From NCBI GenBank assembly GCA_003228495.1, contig QIDY01000124.1, positions 1 through 8,728 of the forward strand: 8,728 nt of DNA. Reading direction: 5' to 3'. The translations under genes and the position numbers were made by a program. This stretch comes from Nitrospirota bacterium. GTDB lineage: Bacteria; Nitrospirota; Nitrospiria; Nitrospirales; UBA8639. Positions 1-6,488 of this stretch are shown piece by piece; positions within the stretch are counted from its first letter, which is position 1, and every line of letters begins with the position of its first letter. Under the pieces are notes generated by a model. It had not been told where the DNA came from. It made no database searches and saw only the letters and a list, made by a program, of their open reading frames with translations.

Positions 1-90
1 TCTCGCCCTTTTGCCGTGCTCACGTACTGAGAGTACGCTCCGCGCGTCAAAAAGGCTGCGGCCTTGCTGGACGAACTTTTTTGACCATTC
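1..90. repeat. Candidate dispersed inverted-repeat element at the left edge
   Basis: The segment is dense in perfect inverted repeats. CGTACT (23-28) and AGTACG (32-37) flank a 3-base loop. GTCAAAAA (46-53) pairs with TTTTTGAC (78-85), and inside it AAGGC (52-56) pairs with GCCTT (61-65) around TGCG. The nested layout resembles a REP-like or MITE-like element. Both strands stay open through it, which is common in such repeats and creates spurious reading frames. I have an unverified recollection of similar peptide translations annotated as hypothetical proteins in Nitrospira genomes. The left boundary is outside the window and the right boundary is a guess. Confidence 0.35.
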
Positions 91-162
91 CCCCCGGCTG
101 CTGATAGCGATTTCTCCTAGGTCGTTTCTCTGCCATGGGAGGGAAATATTCAACAGGTCCAT
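1..162 (-). CDS. Doubtful partial open reading frame running off the left edge
   Basis: An ATG at 162 opens a minus-strand frame of 54 codons that is still open at position 1. It begins MDLLNISLPWQR and continues through the inverted repeats into a basic stretch with DARSVLSVREHGKRAR. I recognise no domain. No Shine-Dalgarno sequence precedes the ATG, and the frame is open upstream of it to about 265 without another good start. The plus strand is also open here (from 2 to a TGA at about 304), so one or both frames are likely accidental. It could be a repeat-encoded peptide or the start of a real gene to the left. Confidence 0.2.
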   Translation of the reverse strand, partial: MDLLNISLPWQRNDLGEIAISSRGEWSKKFVQQGRSLFDARSVLSVREHGKRAR

Positions 163-285
163 TGTGCAATTGCGTTTTTCATTGGTGAAACCTGACGGAC
201 AACTCCTCACTGCTCTTAATGAAAATCCAAACCCTCGGGTCCCGAATTCCCTTCGCGGGAGGAGCAGAAGAACATGTCAGAAGAA

Positions 286-363
286 AATTCATGAATTCTC
301 GTGAACGGGTGGGAAATCCAACTTGGAACCACAACCAAGGATGCAGAACACACCCTTGTTCTG
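286..363. other. Cluster of small palindromes downstream of the HDOD gene
   Basis: Three perfect inverted repeats lie just beyond the stop of the HDOD gene. AATTCATGAATT (286-297) is a 12-base palindrome. CTTGG (322-326) pairs with CCAAG (335-339) around an 8-base loop. CAGAAC (344-349) pairs with GTTCTG (358-363) around another 8-base loop. The last lies about 20 bases past the stop and could mark the 3' end of the minus-strand transcript. No T tract follows any of them, so they are not canonical intrinsic terminators. The rest of 163-384 shows nothing coding that I can support; a weak long-range pairing (CTGCTC 210-215 with GAGCAG 262-267, enclosing TCCCG/CGGGA) is also possible. Confidence 0.35.
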
Positions 364-384
364 TGGGCTAACGCGATGATTACA

Positions 385-1080
385 TTACACAGAGAGATGA
401 TGAAGGTCTCGCATCCATCCTTGCCAAAGTGGGAGATTCTCCCATAAGCCCAAACGCATTAAATAGGCTTCTCCCTCCCAACCGATGACCCCATCACCAT
501 CTTGTGCGATTCCCCCACCTTCCAACACATTGGCAATATAGACAGCCGTAAGGGGACAGAAATCTGAATGAGGAACCTGATAGGGTTGATCATGAAAACT
601 CACGATGGTCAGTATCTCGGCTGGAATGCCCCATCGAGCCAAAAACTTGGCACCGCTTTCGGCATGCGTGGTACCTAAAATATTTTTTTCTATGGTTCCT
701 AACTCTTCTCCCCGACATTGAGCCATATCAACCACAGCCATAAACACCTGCGGCTGCTGAGTCAGAAAGACTAACATGCCGATATCATGCAAGAGTCCAC
801 CCACAAAAGCCCGCCATACCAAAGGTCGAGCGACATGCTGATTGATGGCAATCAGAGCCGCCATATAGCCCGTTCGCACGCTATGTCGCCATACTGCCTG
901 TATTGACAATGGTAACATTCCAAATCCTTCAGCTAGCGTAAACACTTCCACGACTATGCTCACCCCATTTGCGAGATCAGACGGGAGGGCTCCTATCTGT
1001 GGTGTTAACACACGGATATATTTTTCCAATTCATCAGTTTCAAGTACATACGGATCCACAAACATCAAATCGTTGTTCAC
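385..1080 (-). CDS. Short HDOD/HD-type signalling protein, N-terminally reduced
   Basis: This 231-residue cytoplasmic protein matches the C-terminal part of HDOD domains, a non-catalytic or uncharacterised relative of HD phosphohydrolases often found beside two-component genes. Visible signatures are W64-R65-H66-S, GLLHDIG with H98-D99, THAE with H139, SFHD with H163-D164, and a closing LTAVYIANVLE segment (177-187). The family's usual first half, with its DPALxxxLLxxxN helices, is absent: only about 60 residues precede the WRHS motif. There is no receiver domain, although HDOD is often fused to one. The start is GTG at 1080, with a weak AGGGGTGG four bases upstream; ATG at 1065 is an alternative. 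An in-frame stop lies near 1165, so the protein cannot be much longer. The gene follows the 617-residue kinase after 275 bases, in which I found no convincing promoter or terminator. Function is inferred from family and context only. Confidence 0.8.
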   Translation of the reverse strand: MNNDLMFVDPYVLETDELEKYIRVLTPQIGALPSDLANGVSIVVEVFTLAEGFGMLPLSIQAVWRHSVRTGYMAALIAINQHVARPLVWRAFVGGLLHDIGMLVFLTQQPQVFMAVVDMAQCRGEELGTIEKNILGTTHAESGAKFLARWGIPAEILTIVSFHDQPYQVPHSDFCPLTAVYIANVLEGGGIAQDGDGVIGWEGEAYLMRLGLWENLPLWQGWMRDLHHLSV

Positions 1081-1355
1081 CTTTCCACCCCTATGCTCCT
1101 CAAGATTAGGCAGGTAGATTTCAAAAGAATCGTTGACTCTTCTCCTCGGACCTGACAGACCACGTCATTTTTTTCTCGGTTTTCTCAGTCGGTCTCTTAA
1201 GAATCTCGTAAGAACCAGACACACATAAAGCTAGCAACACACGTAAACGTTCTAGAATGAAAAAAAGAAACACACAACGCACAGTGGAAAATAATGATAC
1301 GAGAGAAAAAACTTAGAACGGAGGATTGTGACTTTGGGTATGTCGTGACGGACCC

Positions 1356-3209
1356 TTACAGGTCAGGGAAGTGAAAGTTGCCCGGCAACTCAAGAGAAAA
1401 GGTGGCCCCATGCCCTATTCCTTCACTATGAGCACACAGGGCTCCACCCATGTTCTTTGCCATAAGGGCTCCATTATGCAAACTCATGCCACCACGGCCA
1501 CCTTTTGGGGAATTATTGCCTTGACTGAAAATTTTAATGAGGTCCTCGGAAGCAATACCCACACCGGAATCTTGAATTTCGAGACTGACAGAATCAGGTG
1601 GACCAGGAACAAGTTTCGCTCGTACAAGGAGTTGTTTATCCGAAACCGATATCATGGACTGACAGGCATTTTTAATCACATCTATCATCACTTCAAGCAC
1701 TTGATGCTTATCCGCAATAAGCTGTGGAATTTCTTGAAACTCTCTGGATACGTTAACGTGCCCTGCCTCCAATAGCTCATGATTCACCGCTAAGGCTTCT
1801 TCTAATAATTCCACCACTGAGATGGGTTCGGTTATTCCACTTGGCTTCGCAAGATCTTGTTGTGCCGCCACACATTGTTGAGCATGGTGCGCATTTTCAC
1901 GCAACCGGTCCAATTCTGCTATCGCGACTCGTTGCTCTTCCATTAATTGGCCAGATAGTTTCTCTAAATAGGCAGGGACTTGTTTTCCCTTGGGATTGGT
2001 GGAGAAGTAATTTCCGAGATCTTCGCGATGCTTGTGAAAAAGTTGTGAGATTCGTCCCACATCCCCAACCATCGAATTCTTAAGAAGATCAGAAACGACT
2101 CCAATGGACACATTAATACTGTTTAACACATTCCCGACATTATGCAGCACATCTGACGCCACTTCAGCCATTCCTAGCTGTCGGGACGTATCCAATAATT
2201 GCTCATGTAATTGCAATTTTTCTTCTTCCATACGCTTGCGTTCGGTAATATCCTGCGCCACACACACTAATCCCTGGAATTGCCCCTGTTCATCCTGCAT
2301 CATGGAACCAGAGACTGAAATCGGAATCAATCGGCCATCACGCGTGAGAAAACTTGACTCAACACCACTGACTGCCCCTTGAAGAAGCAAGTTTTCGATA
2401 ATGGTACCCTGGGCGAACTCCTCTCCAAAAATACATCCCGGCGATTGTCCAATGAGTTCGTCCTCACTGTACCCCAAAAGCTTGAGCAATGATGGGTTAA
2501 CCGAGCAAATTGTTAAATTGGCATCAATCACCAAAAGGGAATCCGCCATCGAGCGCAACACATTATCCACATAGACTTTTGAAGTCGCTAATTCGTCACG
2601 AGCCGATGCCAATTCAGCCTGTTGGTTAACCACGTCATTGGAGACCTCAGGCATGGCTTCACCGTCAACCGTATTGTTCGCATCTGAAATCCTTGACTCA
2701 TTTGATACACATGGAGACGAAGAAACCGAAAAGGCAATCAGACACGATGCCAACTGAAAAACTTCTTCTGGGAGTCCAGACATCCGAAACACAGCCCATT
2801 GCTCAGGCCGACTCAACGACAGACCAGTTGGCCACGACGCGATATCCTGTGCCAAACACAAGATACAGCGTATGGTGTCATCCAGATCCCAGATCTTTTC
2901 AATATTTTCACGCACTATATCCCATCGGTTCAGGCAAACAGATAGAAAGACGAGAGAAAAAGACGTTCCCTTGCGCTTTTCTTCCGCGACATTCTGAAAG
3001 GCAGTCTGCCAATCTTCCACGCTAACAAGGGTGAAAGACAAAGCACTCAGGTTGTCAGTTGTGGGATTCGACAATACTGTTGTTCTATCTTGTAAAGTTG
3101 CACCATTAGAGGAAACATGCAGGGCCTGCCTCAGAAAGTCATGGATGGTGGCATCATCGCTTATTGCCAATGCATGCCGAATGGAAGAATGAAAGGAGGA
3201 GGAAGTCAT
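1356..3209 (-). CDS. PAS-domain sensor kinase (HNVGN type) with an N-terminal pseudo-receiver
   Basis: This is a 617-residue soluble protein. Residues about 11-160 resemble a receiver: they keep the acidic pair D18-D19 but have S90 where the phosphoacceptor Asp should be and M143 where the conserved Lys should be. A low-complexity Ser/Asn-rich linker (160-195) and a short coil lead to a PAS domain (about 212-325) ending in VAQDITERKR. A coil then leads to the phosphoacceptor box with H356 in VLHNVGN, a PKGK motif at 406-409, an N-box Asn at 514, and D547-S-G-V-G of the ATPase domain. The ATP lid (561-578) reads GGRGGMSLH rather than GxGxGLH, so the last glycine is Ser. It may bind a ligand through PAS and autophosphorylate, but the altered lid makes activity uncertain. 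The ATG has only a weak upstream AGAGA. A palindrome lies about 50 bases upstream. The 3' neighbour is the HDOD gene. Confidence 0.88.
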   Translation of the reverse strand: MTSSSFHSSIRHALAISDDATIHDFLRQALHVSSNGATLQDRTTVLSNPTTDNLSALSFTLVSVEDWQTAFQNVAEEKRKGTSFSLVFLSVCLNRWDIVRENIEKIWDLDDTIRCILCLAQDIASWPTGLSLSRPEQWAVFRMSGLPEEVFQLASCLIAFSVSSSPCVSNESRISDANNTVDGEAMPEVSNDVVNQQAELASARDELATSKVYVDNVLRSMADSLLVIDANLTICSVNPSLLKLLGYSEDELIGQSPGCIFGEEFAQGTIIENLLLQGAVSGVESSFLTRDGRLIPISVSGSMMQDEQGQFQGLVCVAQDITERKRMEEEKLQLHEQLLDTSRQLGMAEVASDVLHNVGNVLNSINVSIGVVSDLLKNSMVGDVGRISQLFHKHREDLGNYFSTNPKGKQVPAYLEKLSGQLMEEQRVAIAELDRLRENAHHAQQCVAAQQDLAKPSGITEPISVVELLEEALAVNHELLEAGHVNVSREFQEIPQLIADKHQVLEVMIDVIKNACQSMISVSDKQLLVRAKLVPGPPDSVSLEIQDSGVGIASEDLIKIFSQGNNSPKGGRGGMSLHNGALMAKNMGGALCAHSEGIGHGATFSLELPGNFHFPDL

Positions 3210-3258
3210 AAGGTATCTCTGGCAACAGGCTTATTTCAGGAGAGACGAGAAATCTATG

Positions 3259-3278
3259 ACGAAAGCTTTCGTTACGAA
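3259..3278. promoter_or_regulatory. Overlapping palindromes upstream of the PAS kinase, possible operator
   Basis: ACGAAAGCTTTCGT (3259-3272) is a perfect 14-base palindrome. It overlaps a second perfect repeat, TTCGT-T-ACGAA (3268-3278). The result is three alternating ACGAA/TTCGT half-sites, 50-70 bases upstream of the ATG at 3209. This could be a protein-binding site, or alternative hairpins in the leader RNA. I could not place a good -35/-10 pair around it, so its role is unproven. Confidence 0.35.
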
Positions 3279-3377
3279 GGAAGCACTAAACAAATTTTCC
3301 CTTGTGGTTAAAGCAACTACTATGGGTATTCTGAAATCCCTTGACATCACACTGGGAAACGTCGTCACTCAACCATC

Positions 3378-4361
3378 CTATAAAGCGGGTAGAGTCACCG
3401 TAAAGGTCGACCCCTCCCCAATAGTAGAGCGTACCGAAATTGCGCCGCCACATTGGTCTGCAATGCGTTGACATACCGCAAGCCCAATGCCCGTGCCCTC
3501 ATATTCATCTTTGCGGTGTAGGCGTTTAAACATTCCAAAAATCTTGTCGAGTTGTTCATGAGGAATCCCAATACCATGATCCTGAATGTCGATCTTGCAG
3601 AGATTACCAGGCTTTTCTGGCCCTATATGACGACGATCCTGGATCACCACGCACGAAATATGAATAACCGGAGGCAACCCTTGTTTGTGAAACTTCAAAG
3701 CATTGCCAATGAGATTCTGAAGCAACTGCCGGATATGCACAGCATCACCATGAATCATGGGCAAATCCCCAACATGAACCTCCGCCTGTGATTCTTCAAT
3801 ATATGCTCCTAGATCCGAAAGAATGTCCTCAACAATTTGTTGTAAAGAAAGCGGGACTCCCGTTGACCCAGGCGCATCGATTCGAGAATAAACTAACAAT
3901 CCCTCGATCAATTGTTGCATCCGGCTGGCCGCTTTTGTCACACGGTCCAGATAGCCTTGTCCCTGCTTATTAAGTGACGACCCATGTCTGGTTCGCAATA
4001 GGTCTAAAAATACTTGGGTGGAGTGAAGCGGTTCCTGTAAATCATGTGCGGCCAGAGAGGCAAATTGTTCTAAGTCCTTATTTGATCTGGCCAATTCTTC
4101 GGTCTTTTGCCGGAGGGTCAATTCGATCCGCTCTCGTTCACGCAACTCGGTCAAGGCTTGATCCCTTACGACAGAGATTTCCAAATTTCGTGTCTCCAAT
4201 TCTCGAACCGATTGAGTTAATTGTCTTTCAATTTCCTTTTGCCCAAGCAGGTCTTGCTCTAAGCGCTGATTGGTTTCTTTCAACTGGGTAAGTTGATTCA
4301 TGATCGCATACTCAGGATCTTCGAGAGGTAAACTAGTCTTTGGCTGCCAATGCTGTGTCAT
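3378..4361 (-). CDS. Cytoplasmic histidine kinase, HisKA plus HATPase_c, with N-terminal coiled coil
   Basis: This 327-residue protein has a conventional kinase core and no sensor domain beyond a heptad-rich coil (about 20-100). The HisKA box has H106 in LAAHDLQEPL, the form typical of phytochrome-like kinases. The ATPase domain shows N216 and N220 in the N-box, D261-H-G-I-G (G1), F275 and F278 (F-box) and G289-T-G-I-G-L (G2), all intact. It should autophosphorylate on H106 and pass phosphate to a receiver Asp. The stand-alone receiver in this cluster is a candidate partner, which is inference. No membrane segment is visible, so it probably senses a soluble signal or a partner protein. The ATG at 4361 follows AGGG by about five bases. 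The gene lies 109 bases after the 429-residue kinase and 168 before the PAS kinase. Unlike its three neighbours it lacks the HNVGN box, so it belongs to a different kinase family. Confidence 0.9.
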   Translation of the reverse strand: MTQHWQPKTSLPLEDPEYAIMNQLTQLKETNQRLEQDLLGQKEIERQLTQSVRELETRNLEISVVRDQALTELRERERIELTLRQKTEELARSNKDLEQFASLAAHDLQEPLHSTQVFLDLLRTRHGSSLNKQGQGYLDRVTKAASRMQQLIEGLLVYSRIDAPGSTGVPLSLQQIVEDILSDLGAYIEESQAEVHVGDLPMIHGDAVHIRQLLQNLIGNALKFHKQGLPPVIHISCVVIQDRRHIGPEKPGNLCKIDIQDHGIGIPHEQLDKIFGMFKRLHRKDEYEGTGIGLAVCQRIADQCGGAISVRSTIGEGSTFTVTLPAL

Positions 4362-4382
4362 GATTACCCTAAAAAATCCTGA

Positions 4383-4413
4383 GATATAAAAGGAAACGTT
4401 TGGAGTTTATCAA
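4383..4413 (-). promoter_or_regulatory. Possible sigma-70 promoter for the 327-residue kinase
   Basis: On the minus strand TTGATA (4413-4408, five of six to the -35 consensus) is followed after 19 bases by TATATC (4388-4383, four of six to the -10). Transcription would begin near 4376, about 15 bases before the ATG. The spacing is longer than ideal. A small hairpin, AAGAG/CTCTT (4412-4416 with 4424-4428, 7-base loop), overlaps the -35. It has no T tract and is unlikely to be a terminator. Confidence 0.3.
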
Positions 4414-4470
4414 GAGTCTTGCGCTCTTCAACCATCAACAATGTACGTCGATGTCCCAGCATCCCTACCG

Positions 4471-5760
4471 TCATGACTGCACCACTTCTTTTTGAACGGG
4501 GAAGACTAGCGTAAACGTGGCTCCCCTCCCGAGGCCATCGCTTTGGACGTGCATCGAGCCGCCCATGTTCTGGATGGCTAAGATCGAACTGTGAAGCCCA
4601 ATCCCATTTCCATCTTTTTTCGTGGTAAATCCTCGTGTAAACATTTTTGACAAATGCTCGGGCGCAATCCCCATCCCACTATCTTGGATTAGAAGCACGG
4701 AAGTCTCATCTTCGTTTTGATATTTCAGGCTGAGCTTAAGCACGTGGTTATCCTGAGCCTGTTGTCGCATTGCTTGTTTTGCATTGCGAAGCAGATTCAC
4801 CAAAATCTGAAGCAATTGATGTTGATCCGCCAAGACAATCGGCACCGCCTGATAGTCGCGATCAATGGTAATCCACTCCGCATCTCCAGGCTGAAAACTG
4901 AGTTCCAGGGCATGAGACAACACATCGACTAACGAAATCTGCTCTGCCTTTCCCGCAGACTTAGCCATCGTTTGATGAGAAGCAATAATTTGCTTCATAT
5001 GATGAATATTCCGGACCAATCCCTTCATTTCCTTGATGATCGCCTGCTGCTCTTCGATAAGGTGGTTCCCAAGTTTTTCAAGGGACAGGGGAATACGTTT
5101 GCCTTTGGGGTCTTCCGTAAGATAGGTCCCTAAATCTTCATCATGGGCTTTCATGAGTTCGGCCATTCGATTCACGAGACTCACTGAAGACTGATCGATG
5201 ACGGATTCGACCATATTGGCCGCCACCGTCACGCTGGTCAGAACATTACCTACATTATGTAGGACGGTTGAGGCCACATCAGCCATTTCGATTTTGTACG
5301 CTGCTTCGCCTAACTGACTCCGAAGCTGTTCCTGGTCAGCCAGAAACCGCTTTCGTTCCTGCGCCTGCTGGAGCACCCACTTCAAGACAGTCGGTGCCAT
5401 CGTTTCATCTACACGATATCCAACCGTATCCTCAGCAATCTTCTCCCGGTCACTTTCACCTTCGTGGATTTTTACAATCTCAAGGATCACAGCCACCTTA
5501 TCTTTCTGTTGTATCTGACGGACTTGCTCCCATTCCCATCCTTCTTTTCGACAATCAAGAACAATCACATCATACGAATTCCCTGACTCAATTTGAGCGA
5601 TACCCTTCTGGACGGTCGGAACCCATTGCACTAATGCCTTGGGGTCAAGGGATATGAGCACAGAACGGCAAGATGGAGATAACTCCGTCTCATGAAAGGC
5701 AACCATCAAGACATCAAGAGACAACATTTGTGGGGGGGATGGAAAATCGGAAGACAACAT
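4471..5760 (-). CDS. HNVGN-type sensor kinase with degenerate N-terminal receiver-like domain
   Basis: This is a 429-residue soluble protein. Residues about 16-133 have the size and pattern of a CheY-like fold: D69 in YDVIVLDC sits at the phosphoacceptor position. The N-terminal acidic pair is replaced by AFHE, and the C-terminal Lys by D118 in GYRVDE, so normal phosphorylation is doubtful. A coil (about 130-160) leads to H168 in VLHNVGN, a PKGK motif (218-221), N326 in the N-box, D360-S-G-M-G (G1), a GFTTKK F-box (377-382) and G384-N-G-I-G-L (G2). This is the only one of the three HNVGN paralogues here with all ATP-binding motifs intact, so it is the best candidate for an active kinase. The start at 5760 has no good Shine-Dalgarno; an in-frame TGA three codons upstream rules out a longer form. 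It is separated from the upstream receiver gene by 164 bases containing a terminator-like hairpin. Confidence 0.9.
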   Translation of the reverse strand: MLSSDFPSPPQMLSLDVLMVAFHETELSPSCRSVLISLDPKALVQWVPTVQKGIAQIESGNSYDVIVLDCRKEGWEWEQVRQIQQKDKVAVILEIVKIHEGESDREKIAEDTVGYRVDETMAPTVLKWVLQQAQERKRFLADQEQLRSQLGEAAYKIEMADVASTVLHNVGNVLTSVTVAANMVESVIDQSSVSLVNRMAELMKAHDEDLGTYLTEDPKGKRIPLSLEKLGNHLIEEQQAIIKEMKGLVRNIHHMKQIIASHQTMAKSAGKAEQISLVDVLSHALELSFQPGDAEWITIDRDYQAVPIVLADQHQLLQILVNLLRNAKQAMRQQAQDNHVLKLSLKYQNEDETSVLLIQDSGMGIAPEHLSKMFTRGFTTKKDGNGIGLHSSILAIQNMGGSMHVQSDGLGRGATFTLVFPVQKEVVQS

Positions 5761-5810
5761 GCGGAGTCATTCATCTGTGGCACAATAAACGGAAAGCCAC
5801 TTTTCTGGAT

Positions 5811-5844
5811 TCTCACCATATGCCCAGGTGAGAGAATTGCACCT
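5811..5844. promoter_or_regulatory. Two mutually exclusive hairpins in the leader of the 429-residue kinase
   Basis: TCTCACC (5811-5817) pairs perfectly with GGTGAGA (5827-5833) around a 9-base loop. AGGTG (5826-5830) can instead pair with CACCT (5840-5844). The two stems share 5827-5830, so only one can form. They lie 50-85 bases upstream of the ATG at 5760. This arrangement would suit a conformational switch, but no T tract or ligand-binding core is visible. Confidence 0.3.
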
Positions 5845-5892
5845 CTTCTGTCTACCAATCTTCACACCTGACAAGGCTCAATTTGTCGCAAG

Positions 5893-5917
5893 AAAAAACG
5901 AGGCCCATTCGGACCCT
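5893..5917 (-). terminator. Likely intrinsic terminator after the receiver gene
   Basis: Read on the minus strand, GGGTCC (5916-5911), a GAAT loop, and GGGCCT (5906-5901) form a six-pair stem with two G-U pairs. It is followed by CG and then six T residues (5898-5893). It starts eight bases past the TAA of the receiver gene. It would end the two-gene transcript of the 288-residue kinase and the receiver, setting it apart from the next kinase gene. Confidence 0.6.
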
Positions 5918-5924
5918 GATTCAA

Positions 5925-6488
5925 TTAGTTGGTTTTGACGATTTCTTCGGCCCGTTCTTCAGCCCATTTTGCCAACAGATCCAACTGAGATTTGGCCTGC
6001 CGCGCCTCAGTCCACCGTTTGGTTAACGAATTCGCTAATTGCCATACTTCGATGTTATCAAAGGGCTTTCTGAGAATAAGTAACTTGTCATTTTTATTAA
6101 GTCGTTGGATCACATCTTCCCAAGCATGGTCCGAAAACGCCGTACAGATCACGACTTGCAAATCAGGATCTTCTTGCCATAAATGCTCGACCGTTTCCAC
6201 GCCATCCCAACCGGGAGGCATTCGCATATCCACAAAGGCAACGGCATAGGGTCGATCCGCTTTCATAGCTTCTTGGATCATGCGATATCCCATTTGCCCT
6301 TGATCCGCACATTCCACGTCAAATTTTTCAACGACCTTTTGTTCTTCAACATCGTCGAATAGTTCAGCCCGGACTTCCTGCAACAATGAGGTATCAAAAG
6401 AGCGTTCCAGGATTTTTCGAAAATCATCGTGAATGGCCACATTATCATCAATAACCAAAATCCGCCGATTGGCTTGTTCCATGTCCAT
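5925..6488 (-). CDS. Stand-alone response-regulator receiver with extended insertion
   Basis: This 187-residue protein is a complete receiver with no DNA-binding or enzymatic output domain. Key residues are all present: acidic pair D14-D15 in VIDDN, phosphoacceptor D87 in AFVDMRMPPGWDG, T116 in ICTA, and K141 in LRKPFD. D87 lies about 30 residues later than in CheY-type receivers because of an insertion after the first helix (about 30-60). The C-terminal helix (155-187) is charged and coil-like and stops where fused relatives would continue into a linker. ATG at 6488 is chosen because its A is the last base of the upstream kinase's TAA, and GGAGG lies ten bases before it; an in-frame codon at 6563 would place the start deep inside that gene. 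It probably takes phosphate from one or more of the neighbouring kinases and acts by protein contact. An intrinsic terminator follows the stop. Confidence 0.9.
   Translation of the reverse strand: MDMEQANRRILVIDDNVAIHDDFRKILERSFDTSLLQEVRAELFDDVEEQKVVEKFDVECADQGQMGYRMIQEAMKADRPYAVAFVDMRMPPGWDGVETVEHLWQEDPDLQVVICTAFSDHAWEDVIQRLNKNDKLLILRKPFDNIEVWQLANSLTKRWTEARQAKSQLDLLAKWAEERAEEIVKTN

Noticed and set aside
11..304. Plus-strand open frame of 97 codons starting with TTG
   Set aside because: It runs through the inverted repeats, has an Arg/Ser-rich composition, no recognisable domain and no Shine-Dalgarno. The opposite strand is open as well.
1166..1260. Possible minus-strand promoter for the HDOD gene (TTGCTA with TTCTTA at 17 bases)
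   Set aside because: The -35 matches four of six, but the proposed -10 hardly resembles the consensus.
1306..1355. Possible terminator after the PAS kinase
   Set aside because: The GGGT/ACCC pairing next to the stop is only four pairs with mismatches, and the T run lies about 25 bases further on, not adjacent to a stem.
1371..1775. Plus-strand open frame of 134 codons
   Set aside because: It lies wholly antisense to the ATPase domain of the PAS kinase, whose motifs are clear, and has no family resemblance.
3286..3474. Minus-strand open frame of 62 codons overlapping the end of the 327-residue kinase
   Set aside because: It is out of frame with the kinase, which has an intact C-terminus, and shows no ribosome site or domain. 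It does not indicate a frameshift.
5268..5657. Plus-strand open frame of 129 codons
   Set aside because: It is antisense to the N-terminal part of the 429-residue kinase. Its Pro/Ser-rich translation is typical of a shadow frame.
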